DNA from: Microbacterium sp. Leaf320
Lineage (GTDB): Bacteria; Actinomycetota; Actinomycetes; Actinomycetales; Microbacteriaceae
Direction: 5' to 3'
DNA: 64,000 bases
NCBI RefSeq assembly: GCF_001423485.1
Contig: NZ_LMOD01000001.1
Coordinates: forward strand, 502,617-566,616
The position numbers were made by a program, and so were the translations under genes. The notes beneath the pieces were generated by a model. That model was given only the letters and a program-made list of their open reading frames with translations, did not search any database and was not told the origin of the DNA. Below, piece by piece: positions 50,512 to 58,889 of this stretch (within the stretch, counting starts at the first letter, position 1; each line of letters opens with the position of its first letter).

Positions 50512-51678
50512 TCAGCGCACGAGCGCCTGGATGGCGGTGGCGGCGGCGCCGCGTGCCCAGTCCTCGAAGGTGTGCGGGCGGGTGACGATGCGGCAGCGCA
50601 CGGCAGCCCCGAACGCGTGGTTCTCGAACGCGTCACGCAGCGTCTTCTCGAAGAGATCGAAGTCGGACACGCCCTCTCCGCCGATGATCACGAGCTCCGG
50701 CCCGGTCAGATTCACGAGAGTCGCGATCGCCGTGCCGATGAGGCGCGCGGCTTCACGGAACGCCGACTCCGCATCTGCGTCACCCGCGTGTGCGAGTGCG
50801 ACGGCTTCGTCGATCGCGACGGGCCGACCGAGCGCTGCCGAGACGGCCGCTTCGATCGCTCCGGTCGAGGCGGCCGCCTCGACGCATCCGCGCCGGCCGC
50901 AGGGGCAGACGAGAGCCGGGTCGGCGAGGGGCAGATGGCCGATCTCGCCCGAGACGCCGAAGGCGCCGCTCACGACCTCGCCGTTGAGGTGCAGGCCGCT
51001 ACCGATGCCCCGACCGATCGTCACGATCGCAAAGGAGGCTGTGCCCAGGCCGACGCCGAACCAGTGCTCGCCGATCGTGAGAGCGTGCACGTCATTCTCG
51101 ATGGTCACCGGCCAGGGGAATCGTGACTGGAGCAGATCCCCGAGGGGGACATCCGTCCAGCCCATGATGTTCGACTCACGCACGACTCCGGTGGAACTGT
51201 CGACGTCGCCGGACACAGAGACGCCGATGCCGGCGATCGCCGATGCTCCGAGGCCCAGATTCTGCTCGAGCTCGGCGACGACATGGCTGATGGCATCGAT
51301 CACGGAGTGCGGATCGTCGGCGGCCAGCGCCTGCCTCGTGCTCGTGAGCACGGTGGTCGCGAGATCCGTCGCGACGGCGATGATCTCGTCGACGTTCACT
51401 TTGACGCCGATCATGACCATCGACTCCAGCACGATCGACACCGGGCTCACCGGCCGGCCGGGAGTCCCGTCGCGCTGCGAGGCCGGAGGGGCGTCGACCA
51501 GGCCGGCGGCCACGAGAGGTGCGACCGCCTTGGTGACCGCGGCCTGCGACAGCCCGGTCTGACGGGCGATGTCGATGCGGCTGATGGGGCTGCGCGTCAG
51601 GATCGTCTCGAAGACCCTGGATCCCGCATCGGACGCCGAGCGGATGAGGGTGGTGCGCGCGGCGGTGTCGTGGTCCAT
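50512..51678 (-). CDS. ROK-family transcriptional repressor
   Basis: 388 residues. The N-terminal winged helix-turn-helix (about 18-75; SRVFETILTRSPISRIDIARQTGLSQAAVTKAVAPLVAAGLV) is joined to a sugar-kinase-like ROK domain with the zinc site CPCGRRGCVEAAAS and conserved GHLPL segment. Such repressors (XylR, NagC) leave DNA on binding a sugar. It is the last gene of a minus-strand operon behind GH95 and the esterase, so it would control its own synthesis through palindrome 3. An AAGGA site precedes the ATG at 51678. Confidence 0.92.
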   Translation of the reverse strand: MDHDTAARTTLIRSASDAGSRVFETILTRSPISRIDIARQTGLSQAAVTKAVAPLVAAGLVDAPPASQRDGTPGRPVSPVSIVLESMVMIGVKVNVDEIIAVATDLATTVLTSTRQALAADDPHSVIDAISHVVAELEQNLGLGASAIAGIGVSVSGDVDSSTGVVRESNIMGWTDVPLGDLLQSRFPWPVTIENDVHALTIGEHWFGVGLGTASFAIVTIGRGIGSGLHLNGEVVSGAFGVSGEIGHLPLADPALVCPCGRRGCVEAAASTGAIEAAVSAALGRPVAIDEAVALAHAGDADAESAFREAARLIGTAIATLVNLTGPELVIIGGEGVSDFDLFEKTLRDAFENHAFGAAVRCRIVTRPHTFEDWARGAAATAIQALVR

Positions 51679-51700
51679 CAGGTCCTTCGGGTCGTGTCGG

Positions 51701-52693
51701 CTATCGTAGCGAATCCGCTGCTGTGCGGGTCGGGATGCCTGTCATGAGATGCTCGGCCGCGAACTCCAGCGCATTCTCCTCGTCGAGGTCGCCGCCGGCT
51801 TCGTGCCCGTTGTGAGGCCACAGCACGACGCGCTTCTCGCCGCCGTATGCGGTGAACGCGGGCAGCACGGTCTCCGGCGGGGCGATGCCGTCGCGCAGCC
51901 CGGTGCTCAGCAGCGCCGGAGCCGTGGCCCGTCTGGCGTGGTTGATGCCGTCGAAGTAGCGCAGCGTGTCGAGCGCGATGGCGGCGTCGCTGCGGCGGTC
52001 CGCGAAGTACTGCGTCAGGAGCGAGTACGGATGCTCCGAGCTGAGCGTCGCCGCGCGGTCGAGCTCGCAGAGGAACGGTGCCTGGATGATCGCGACGGCG
52101 ATGTCCGGGACCAGCCCGGCGATCGCCAGGGCGATACCGCCGCCCTGGCTCGCTCCGACCGCGCCGACACGAGTCGGGTCGACCAGCTCTATCGAACGGA
52201 TCGCGTCGACCGCGCGCACCGCGTCGGCGTAGACGCGACGGTAGTAGTACTCCTGCGGCGAACGGAGGCCGCGGGTGAGGAACCCTCCCGCCGAGGGACC
52301 GCCGTCGGCGTGATCGTCATCCGTGTCACCGTGGCCCTGACCTCGGGCGTCGACGACGAGGTGCGCGTACCCGGCCGATGCCCACCGAAGATCTCGGAGA
52401 GCGTGACCTCGGCCGTTGCCGTATCCGAAGAACTGCACGAGACCGGGCAGCGGCCCGGAGGCGCCGCGAGGCACACGGAGCCAGGCGCGGATCGGCGTGC
52501 CGCCGAAGCCGCGGAACGAGACGTCGAACACGTCGATCTGGGTGAGTCGCGTGGCGTGTGGAGTGACCGTGAGATCGAGCGGCAGGCTTCTGACCCCGGC
52601 TATCGTCTCCGCCCAGAAGGCGTCGAAGTCGTCGGGTTCGGTCTGCGTGGTCGCCGCATCGACGACGTGGAGGTCACCGTGCACGTCGGTCAT
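51701..52693 (-). CDS. Acetyl esterase, acetylxylan esterase/cephalosporin-C deacetylase family
   Basis: 330 residues, cytoplasmic, CE7-like alpha/beta hydrolase. It shows the family N-terminal part (DDFDAFWAETIAGVRSLPLDLTVTP), GTPIRAWLRVPRG, VQFFGYGNGRG (oxyanion), GASQGGGIALAIAGL with the nucleophile Ser, GLRDGIAPPETVLPAF with the catalytic Asp, and PHNGHEAGG with the His. Removes acetyl groups from imported oligosaccharides. ATG 52693 is used because family homology starts there; it overlaps the end of the GH95 gene by 20 bases. Next downstream is the ROK gene, 22 bases away. Confidence 0.9.
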   Translation of the reverse strand: MTDVHGDLHVVDAATTQTEPDDFDAFWAETIAGVRSLPLDLTVTPHATRLTQIDVFDVSFRGFGGTPIRAWLRVPRGASGPLPGLVQFFGYGNGRGHALRDLRWASAGYAHLVVDARGQGHGDTDDDHADGGPSAGGFLTRGLRSPQEYYYRRVYADAVRAVDAIRSIELVDPTRVGAVGASQGGGIALAIAGLVPDIAVAIIQAPFLCELDRAATLSSEHPYSLLTQYFADRRSDAAIALDTLRYFDGINHARRATAPALLSTGLRDGIAPPETVLPAFTAYGGEKRVVLWPHNGHEAGGDLDEENALEFAAEHLMTGIPTRTAADSLR

Positions 52694-55100
52694 CCTGCGC
52701 GATGGGCGTCGCATCCGAGGCGAGAGGGAGTGCGATGTCGGTCGTCGAGCCCGCCGCGACATCGACGATGGCCTCGCTGTCGGCGAGCCTGACGAGCACC
52801 GTCCTGTCCTCCGAACCGTGGTTGTGGAGCGCGGCGGACGTCATCTGCCCATCGCTCCACGAGAGGTCGAGGACGAGCCCAGGGCGGACCGCGATGCCTT
52901 GCACGTCGCCCAGGCGCCAGGACTGGGGAAGGGCAGGGAGAAGGTGCACCCGTCCGCCGTGGCTCTGCACGAGCATCTCGGCGATCGCGGCAGGGAAGCC
53001 CAGGTTGCCGTCGATCTGGAACGGCGGATGCGTGCTGAACAGGTTGGGCAGGAGTCCTCCCCATTCCGAGCCATCGACCGGTCCGTGGCGGGTGGCATCG
53101 CCGTCGAACGGCGTCAGCGCCTCCTCGAGGAGCGACGCGGCGACGTCTCCCTGACGTGCGCGGGCTCGCAGCGCGATCTTCCACGCCCAGGACCAACCCA
53201 TGGCGCCGGGGCCCCTCGCGTCGATCAGGCGGACCGAGGCGTCGAAGAGCTCGGGCGTGCCCTCGGGGGTCACGGTGTCGAGGGGATACAGGCCGACGAC
53301 GGGGGAGAGATGCCGGTGCAGGGGTTCGTGCTCTTCGACTTCGGCCGACCATTCCAGCAGTCTGCCGTCGGAGCCGACCTGCAGCGGGGTGAGCGCGGCC
53401 AGGGCCCCGCGCACCTCGGCCTCCAGAGCGTCGTCGATCTCGAGGTCGTCGATCGCCACGAGGGCACGCTCGAACAGCCCGCCGATGAGCGCGAGATCCG
53501 ACGTCGCCGTCAGCCCCAGGGCGGTGGGAAGGCCGTCGGCGGCGACATACGAGTTCTCCGGGGCAGTCGACGGCGAGGTGTGGAGCACGCCGTCGGCGTC
53601 GGCGACCAACCAGTCGAGGCAGAATTCGACGGCGCCGCGCATGACGGGCCAGATCCGCTCGCGCAGGAGGTCGCGATCGCCGCTGAACTCGTAGGCATCC
53701 CAGAGGTTGTGCGTGAGCCAGACTCCGCCCATCATCCAGATCGCCCAGCTCGCGGCGCCGTGGCCATCGCCGACGGGGAGGCTCCACCCCCACACGTCGC
53801 TGTTGTGATGCGCGACCCATCCGCGAGCGCCGTAGAGCTCGCGTGCGACGTCCGTGCCCGTGCCGGCGAGATGCTCGACGAGAGCGAGGAGCGGTTCGAG
53901 CGCATCGGGGCTGAGCAGCACCGGCGCCGACCAGTAGTTCATCTCGGTGTTGATGTTGATCGTGTAGTTCGACGACCATGCCGGCTGCAGCTGGTCGTTC
54001 CAGATGCCCTGCAGGTTCGCCGCAGGGCTGCCGGCGCGCGAACTCGATGCCAGCAGGTACATGCCGTACTCGGCGGCGACGGTCGCACGAAGCAGCGGAT
54101 CGGATCCGTGAAGGACATCCCTGTCGACGCTCCAGGCGCCCTCGCGTCGACTGCCGATCGCGAATCGCGCGCGAGTGACGCGTCGCCGATCGGCGACGTG
54201 CTCGGCGAGGAGGGCCTGGACGTCGCGCTGAGCCGCGGCATCCGCCCTCTCTCGCGCGCGATCCCGGATCGTCTCTCGCGAGGCGGTCCGCCAGTCCCCG
54301 TCGGCGTCGGCCCACCACGACCCGGCGCGCGACGATGTGGACAGGGCGATCAGCAGGCGACGGGCTCTGTGGACGACGACGCGGCCGTCGGATCGACGCA
54401 CCTCGCCGTCCGAGTTCAGCGCGACAGCGACGGCCGCGTACGCGTCGAAGTCCGAGTCTTCCTGCGCATAGCGCAGCGGCGGATCGACCGATTCTTCGTG
54501 CAGCGGAGCGCCGTCGACGGGGGCCTGCACGTCGAGCATCAGCGCGTCGGATGAGTCGACGACTCGCCCGCGCAGGGGCGTGGACAGCTCGACGACCGTG
54601 TCGAACTCGACATCCGAGGTGAGCTCGATGATCAGTGCCTGTGCCGGTGCAGACACCCAGGAGCGGCGCGTGAGGCGCCCGCCGGGGATGCGGAGGGTCT
54701 CGCTGAGCGTGGCCGCGTCGAGATCGAGGGTCCTGGCGGGTGTTTCAGGGTCGGCCTCGAGGCCGTCGATCCGCACGTGCAGATCCGCGAGCGGGAGGAA
54801 CTCCTGCGAGTACGGACCCTCGAATGCCATCAAGAGATCCTCGGCGAGCCGTACGTCGCCCGAGGCGAGCGCTGCCCGCACCTCAGCGAGGCGCTCGGGC
54901 CCTGCTCCGCGGGCACGCACGTTCTGCAGCGCGCGCGCAGGCCCGTCGGGGCTGCCGGACCAGACAGTCGAGTCGTTGAGCTGGTAGCGGCCGCCCGGAC
55001 CGCCGAAAGCCATGGCGCCGATGCGGCCGTTGCCGAGCGGGGTCGCCTCCTCCCACAGGGTGGCGGGGGCGTCCCAGGTGAGGCGCAGTGTGTCGGTCAT
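52674..55100 (-). CDS. Glycoside hydrolase family 95 (alpha-L-fucosidase or alpha-L-galactosidase)
   Basis: 808 residues, no signal peptide. N-terminal beta domain begins LTWDAPATLWEEATPLGNGRIGAMAFG, the signature GH95 opening; the (alpha/alpha)6 barrel carries NLQGIWNDQLQPAWSSNYTININTEMNYW and WVAHHNSDVWG, which hold the catalytic Asn/Glu set. The family contains inverting 1,2-alpha-L-fucosidases and alpha-L-galactosidases. Together with alpha-galactosidases and an esterase this fits trimming of imported plant xyloglucan- or pectin-derived oligosaccharides. ATG 55100 has a GGAG site. It is the first gene of the GH95-esterase-ROK operon. Confidence 0.92.
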   Translation of the reverse strand: MTDTLRLTWDAPATLWEEATPLGNGRIGAMAFGGPGGRYQLNDSTVWSGSPDGPARALQNVRARGAGPERLAEVRAALASGDVRLAEDLLMAFEGPYSQEFLPLADLHVRIDGLEADPETPARTLDLDAATLSETLRIPGGRLTRRSWVSAPAQALIIELTSDVEFDTVVELSTPLRGRVVDSSDALMLDVQAPVDGAPLHEESVDPPLRYAQEDSDFDAYAAVAVALNSDGEVRRSDGRVVVHRARRLLIALSTSSRAGSWWADADGDWRTASRETIRDRARERADAAAQRDVQALLAEHVADRRRVTRARFAIGSRREGAWSVDRDVLHGSDPLLRATVAAEYGMYLLASSSRAGSPAANLQGIWNDQLQPAWSSNYTININTEMNYWSAPVLLSPDALEPLLALVEHLAGTGTDVARELYGARGWVAHHNSDVWGWSLPVGDGHGAASWAIWMMGGVWLTHNLWDAYEFSGDRDLLRERIWPVMRGAVEFCLDWLVADADGVLHTSPSTAPENSYVAADGLPTALGLTATSDLALIGGLFERALVAIDDLEIDDALEAEVRGALAALTPLQVGSDGRLLEWSAEVEEHEPLHRHLSPVVGLYPLDTVTPEGTPELFDASVRLIDARGPGAMGWSWAWKIALRARARQGDVAASLLEEALTPFDGDATRHGPVDGSEWGGLLPNLFSTHPPFQIDGNLGFPAAIAEMLVQSHGGRVHLLPALPQSWRLGDVQGIAVRPGLVLDLSWSDGQMTSAALHNHGSEDRTVLVRLADSEAIVDVAAGSTTDIALPLASDATPIAQDDRRAR

Positions 55101-55139
55101 CGCACTCCGGTGTGTTCGATCGATCTCGATGTCACCGTC

Positions 55140-55169
55140 AGCGTAGGCGGGATTAATTACCGCTGTCAA
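55140..55169 (-). promoter_or_regulatory. Promoter of the GH95-esterase-ROK operon
   Basis: On the minus strand a perfect TTGACA (55169-55164) is followed by 18 bases and TACGCT (55145-55140). The start of transcription would be near 55133, leaving a short leader before ATG 55100. The -35 element lies inside palindrome 3. Confidence 0.7.
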
Positions 55170-55175
55170 GTAATC
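55151..55175. promoter_or_regulatory. Regulon palindrome 3 (GH95-esterase-ROK promoter)
   Basis: ATTAC (55156-55160) and GTAAT (55170-55174) form an inverted repeat with outer GATTA/TAATC arms. It shares TGTCAAGTAA with palindrome 1 and covers the -35 element TTGACA of the operon that encodes the ROK repressor. Confidence 0.6.
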
Positions 55176-55200
55176 CCCGACGCGCTGCGCCCCGCTGGAA

Positions 55201-56178
55201 TCAGAACTTCAGCAGGACCTTGCCGACGCGGCCGGCGGTGTTGCTCGCACGCACGGCGTCTGCCGCGTCCGCCGCGTCGAAGACGCCGGCCACAGGGAGG
55301 GTGAGAGTGCCTTCCGTGACGCGCTGGATCAGCTCGCCGAACAGGGCGCCGCGCGTGGCCGCATCCATGGTCTGAATGACCTTGCTGCCCCAGAAGCCCT
55401 TGACCGTGGCCTGCTTGAAGATGACGTCGCCGGAGGCGATCTCCATGGTGGGGGAGTTCATCGCACCGAAGGCGACGAGCGTGCCGCCCTCGCCGAGGAG
55501 CGACAGAACGTCGCCCGCGGACGATCCGCCGACCGAGTCGACACCGAACGCGATGTGGGCCCCGCCGGTCAGCGTCGCGACCTGCTCGCGCCAGTCGTCC
55601 TGATCGGTCGAGACGACGTTCTCGATGCCCTGCTCGTGGAGCTCGTCGACGCCGGCCGCACGGCGCACGAGGCCGATCACGTTCACGCCACGTGCGGCGC
55701 CCAGCTGGGCGAGCATGCGGCCCACGGCGCCGTTCGCCGCGTTCTGGACGATCCAGTCGCCCTTCTCGGCGCGCAGGAACTGCAGCAGGCTGATCGTGCT
55801 GAACGGCATCGAGACCAGCTGCGCGGCGGCCTCGTCGCTGAGCGACTCGGGGACGGGGATGAGCCCAGCGGCATTCGCGACGACGTACTCTGCCCAGGCG
55901 CCGAACGTTCCGCCCGTGGCGACCCGCTGGCCGACGGACAGGTTCTCGACGCCCTCGCCCAGTGCATCCACGACGCCGAGGGCTTCAGTGCCGGATGCCG
56001 CGGGCAGCTCGGGCTTGAAACCGTAGGTGCCGCGGATCGTCCAGAGGTCGTGGTTGTGGATCGGCGAGAGCACGATCCGCAGCCGCACCTGGCCGGGGCC
56101 GGGCTCAGGAGTGGGGCGGTCGGTGACGGTCAGGACCTGCTCGGGATCGCCGAAGGTGTCGTGGGTGAGGGCGCGCAT
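55201..56178 (-). CDS. Zinc-type medium-chain dehydrogenase/quinone oxidoreductase-like protein
   Basis: 325 residues of the MDR family, ETR/QOR branch without catalytic zinc ligands: GTEALGVVDALGEGVENLSVGQRVA (substrate domain) and the nucleotide-binding VQNAANGAVGRMLAQLGAARG with a GxGxxG-like NGAVGRM. It probably reduces quinones or enals with NADPH. It lies 46 bases after ohr, so it is likely the third gene of the peroxide operon. Confidence 0.88.
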   Translation of the reverse strand: MRALTHDTFGDPEQVLTVTDRPTPEPGPGQVRLRIVLSPIHNHDLWTIRGTYGFKPELPAASGTEALGVVDALGEGVENLSVGQRVATGGTFGAWAEYVVANAAGLIPVPESLSDEAAAQLVSMPFSTISLLQFLRAEKGDWIVQNAANGAVGRMLAQLGAARGVNVIGLVRRAAGVDELHEQGIENVVSTDQDDWREQVATLTGGAHIAFGVDSVGGSSAGDVLSLLGEGGTLVAFGAMNSPTMEIASGDVIFKQATVKGFWGSKVIQTMDAATRGALFGELIQRVTEGTLTLPVAGVFDAADAADAVRASNTAGRVGKVLLKF

Positions 56179-56224
56179 GATGTTCTCCTTGTGGGATCGG
56201 TCGTGGTGGATGGTGTCGAGCGGA

Positions 56225-56647
56225 TCAGTCGTCGGTGACGGTGATCGCGACGTCGATGTTGCCCCGCGTGGCGTTCGAGTAGGGGCACACCTGGTGGGCG
56301 GCGTCGGCGAGAGCCTGAGCCTGGTCGTGCGGGAGGTCGGGGATGACGACCTCGAGCTGCACGGCGAGGCCGAATCCGCCCTGGCCGTTCGAGCCGATCT
56401 GCACGCGGGCGCCGACCGACGAGTCGGTGATCTTCACCTTCTGCGCGCGGGCGACCGTCTGCAGCGCGGAGTGGAAGCACGCGGCGTAGCCGGCGGCGAA
56501 CAGCTGCTCGGGGTTCGCACCGTCTCCGCTGCCGCCCATCTCCTTCGGGATTGCGAGGTTGAGGTCGAGGCGGCCTTCGCCGGTCGCGACGCGGCCGTTT
56601 CGTCCTGCTCCGGTGGCGAGTGCTTCGGCGGTGTAGAGAGCGTCCAT
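56225..56647 (-). CDS. ohr: Organic hydroperoxide resistance protein (Ohr/OsmC family)
   Basis: Thiol peroxidase that reduces organic hydroperoxides with lipoylated partners. 140 residues, standard Ohr length. Redox cysteines are Cys 57 (AACFHSAL) and Cys 121 (QVCPYSNATRGN); the second motif separates Ohr from OsmC. An AAGGAA site precedes ATG 56647. It lies 26 bases after its regulator gene ohrR. Confidence 0.95.
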   Translation of the reverse strand: MDALYTAEALATGAGRNGRVATGEGRLDLNLAIPKEMGGSGDGANPEQLFAAGYAACFHSALQTVARAQKVKITDSSVGARVQIGSNGQGGFGLAVQLEVVIPDLPHDQAQALADAAHQVCPYSNATRGNIDVAITVTDD

Positions 56648-56673
56648 CGTGTGGATTCCTTCCGGGGTTGGGG

Positions 56674-57141
56674 TCAGTCGGCGCGCGGCGTGCGCGCAGA
56701 GGGTGCCGGCACGGCTGCAGAACTCTGCAGTCGTGCGGTGAGTTCGTGAAGCTCGGCGATCAGGCGGTGACGCTGGTCGTCGTCCTGCATTCCGGCGAGT
56801 GCGGCGATCGCAGTGTGGACCGGTGCGACCTCGGATCGAAGTGCTGTGCCTGCGTCAGTCAGGCCAACGGTGACGACCCGCTCATCGGCCGAGCTTCGCG
56901 CCCGTGCGACGTAGCCCGCCTGCTCGAGGCGGCGGACGAGGGGGGAGAGGGTGCCCGAGTCGAGCTGCATCGCCTCGCCGAGCGAGCCGACGGTCTGCTC
57001 GCCCTCCATCCAGAGGATCGCGAGCACCAGGTACTGGGGGTAGGTCAGGCCCCACGGTGCCAGCAGCGAGCGGTAGGCCTGCGTCGTCGCGCGTGCGGCG
57101 GAATACAGGGAGAAGCACACCATCTCATCGGTCACGGCCAT
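56674..57141 (-). CDS. ohrR: OhrR-type MarR-family peroxide-sensing repressor
   Basis: 155 residues. The N-terminus MAVTDEMVCFSLYSAARA carries the reactive cysteine (Cys 9) of OhrR, followed by a winged HTH (about 48-95; TVGSLGEAMQLDSGTLSPLVRRLEQAGYVARARSSADERVVTVGLT). Oxidation of this cysteine by organic peroxide releases DNA. ATG 57141 is chosen as the cysteine must stand near the start. The upstream palindrome is its expected operator, controlling ohrR-ohr-oxidoreductase. Confidence 0.92.
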   Translation of the reverse strand: MAVTDEMVCFSLYSAARATTQAYRSLLAPWGLTYPQYLVLAILWMEGEQTVGSLGEAMQLDSGTLSPLVRRLEQAGYVARARSSADERVVTVGLTDAGTALRSEVAPVHTAIAALAGMQDDDQRHRLIAELHELTARLQSSAAVPAPSARTPRAD

Positions 57142-57157
57142 CGCTACAGTATTGCAC

Positions 57158-57185
57158 GCGATTAGATTGTGCACAATCTAATCGC
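57158..57185. promoter_or_regulatory. OhrR operator: perfect 28-base palindrome
   Basis: Bases 57158-57171 are the exact reverse complement of 57172-57185, with TTGTGCACAA at the centre. It lies 17 bases upstream of the ohrR start. Known OhrR sites are AT-rich inverted repeats of similar TTG...CAA form. Confidence 0.85.
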
Positions 57186-57239
57186 GCAGGTGGTCCCTCT
57201 CGTTGAATCCGACCCTATTTCCCCCAGCCAGTCTCTTTG

Positions 57240-57252
57240 CTAGCTAAGCTAG
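57240..57252. promoter_or_regulatory. Inverted repeat at the MFS drug-exporter promoter
   Basis: CTAGC-TAA-GCTAG is a perfect 5-base-arm inverted repeat ending five bases before ATG 57258. It contains a possible -10 (TAAGCT, 57245-57250, seven bases from the ATG). A repressor bound here would block the exporter; it differs from the OhrR site, so another regulator is expected. Confidence 0.45.
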
Positions 57253-57257
57253 TAGTC

Positions 57258-58889
57258 ATGGAACGATACTTTCGGCTGCGGTGGGTGGGCCTGGTCTTCA
57301 TCAGCATCGCGGTCTCGCTGATCATCGTCGATTCGACGATCGTCAATGTCGCGATCCCGGCGATCGTCGACGACCTGGGCATCACCTCGACCGAGGTCCA
57401 GTGGGTGCAGGAGGCCTACACGCTGGTCTTCGCCGCACTGCTTCTCGTGTTCGGCAGCCTCGCCGATAGATTCGGGCGCCGTCGGGTGATGCTCATCGGC
57501 GTGGCGGTCTTCGCGGCGTCGTCTGTGCTCGCGGCACTCGCCCCCGACGGCGGGATGCTGATCCTCGCCCGCCTCGCGCAGGGCGTGGGGGGAGCGATGA
57601 TCCTGCCGACGACCCTGTCGATCATCAACGCCACGTTCCGCGGGCGCGAACGCGGCATCGCCTTCGCGGTGTGGGGCTCGACCATCGGCGGCATGGCCGC
57701 CGTCGGACCGCTCCTCGGCGGCTGGCTGACCACTGCGTTCTCGTGGCGGTGGGCCTTCGGGATCAACATCCCTCTCGGGATCATCATCGTCGTCGGCGTG
57801 CTTCTCACCGTGGCCGAATCGCGCAGTGATCGCACCTCCCGCATCGACGTCGTCGGGGCGCTCCTGTCGGTGGTCACGATGGGAAGCCTCGTGTTCGGTC
57901 TGATCGAGGGGCGCACGTACGGCTGGTGGCTCGTCGACCAGCGTCCCGAGATCGGAGACTGGACGTGGCCGCTGGACCTCTCGCCGATCCCGGTCGCCTT
58001 CGCGCTCGCCCTCGTGGCGCTGATCGCCTTCATCGCCTGGGGCGTGCACCGTGAGCGCCGCGGGAAGTCCACTCTGCTGGCGCTCAAGCTGTTCTCCATC
58101 CCCTCGTTCCGCAACGGCAACATCGCGGCGACCGTGGTCTCGCTCGGAGAGTTCGGCATCATCCTCGCGCTGCCCCTGTGGCTGCAGTTCGTGCTGGGGT
58201 TCGATGCGCTGCAGACGGGGCTGCTGCTGCTGGCGCTGGCCGGCGGGTCGTTCGTCGCCAGTGGCGCAGCCGGTGCGGCGAGCGGCAAGATCGCTCCTGT
58301 CTGGGTCGTGCGTGCCGGGCTGATCGCCGAGATCATCGGCGTCGCGGGTGTCGGCTTCGTCATCGCGCCCGATGCGTCTTGGGTGCCGCTCATTCCGTTC
58401 CTCTTCGTCTACGGACTCGGCGTGGGGCTCGCGACGGCTCAGCTGACCGGCGTGGTGCTCGCCGATGTGCCGGTCGCCGACAGCGGCACCGCATCCGGAA
58501 CCCAGTCGACCTCTCGGCAGCTCGGTGCGGCGCTCGGAGTCGCCGTGCTCGGCACCGTGCTCTTCACGAGCACCGCGGGGATCCTTGCCTCCTCGCTCGA
58601 CGACCGAGGGCTCTCGGCCGATCAGCGCGACCAGGTCGTGTCATCGGTCGTCGACAGCGCCGGTGCGGCGATCAGCGGACTCGAGGCGAACCCCGAGACC
58701 GCAGCCATCGCGGACGACGCCAAGGCCGCCTTCTCCGACGGCACGCGCTTCGCCGCGTGGACGGCCGCCGGCTTCCTGACGCTGGGTCTGCTCTCGACGA
58801 TCTCCCTCGGGTCGGCCACCCGCTCCCGCTCTGATGAAGATGACGAGACGACATCCGAAGTCATCCCCGAGGCATCAGCGGGCGAGTGA
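57258..58889 (+). CDS. MFS drug exporter, DHA2 (EmrB/QacA-like, 14 helices)
   Basis: 543 residues. N-terminal helix ending in DSTIVNVAIPAIVDDLGITSTEVQWVQEAYTL (family motif D1), GSLADRFGRRRVM (motif A) and GPLLGGWL (motif C of antiporters) place it in the 14-TMS DHA2 group, which expels dyes, antiseptics and antibiotics with protons. The long extracytoplasmic loop near the end (STAGILASSLDDRG...FSDGTRFA) is typical. Divergent from ohrR with an unrelated palindrome at its own promoter. It overlaps the converging LuxR-type gene by 15 bases. Confidence 0.9.
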   Translation: MERYFRLRWVGLVFISIAVSLIIVDSTIVNVAIPAIVDDLGITSTEVQWVQEAYTLVFAALLLVFGSLADRFGRRRVMLIGVAVFAASSVLAALAPDGGMLILARLAQGVGGAMILPTTLSIINATFRGRERGIAFAVWGSTIGGMAAVGPLLGGWLTTAFSWRWAFGINIPLGIIIVVGVLLTVAESRSDRTSRIDVVGALLSVVTMGSLVFGLIEGRTYGWWLVDQRPEIGDWTWPLDLSPIPVAFALALVALIAFIAWGVHRERRGKSTLLALKLFSIPSFRNGNIAATVVSLGEFGIILALPLWLQFVLGFDALQTGLLLLALAGGSFVASGAAGAASGKIAPVWVVRAGLIAEIIGVAGVGFVIAPDASWVPLIPFLFVYGLGVGLATAQLTGVVLADVPVADSGTASGTQSTSRQLGAALGVAVLGTVLFTSTAGILASSLDDRGLSADQRDQVVSSVVDSAGAAISGLEANPETAAIADDAKAAFSDGTRFAAWTAAGFLTLGLLSTISLGSATRSRSDEDDETTSEVIPEASAGE

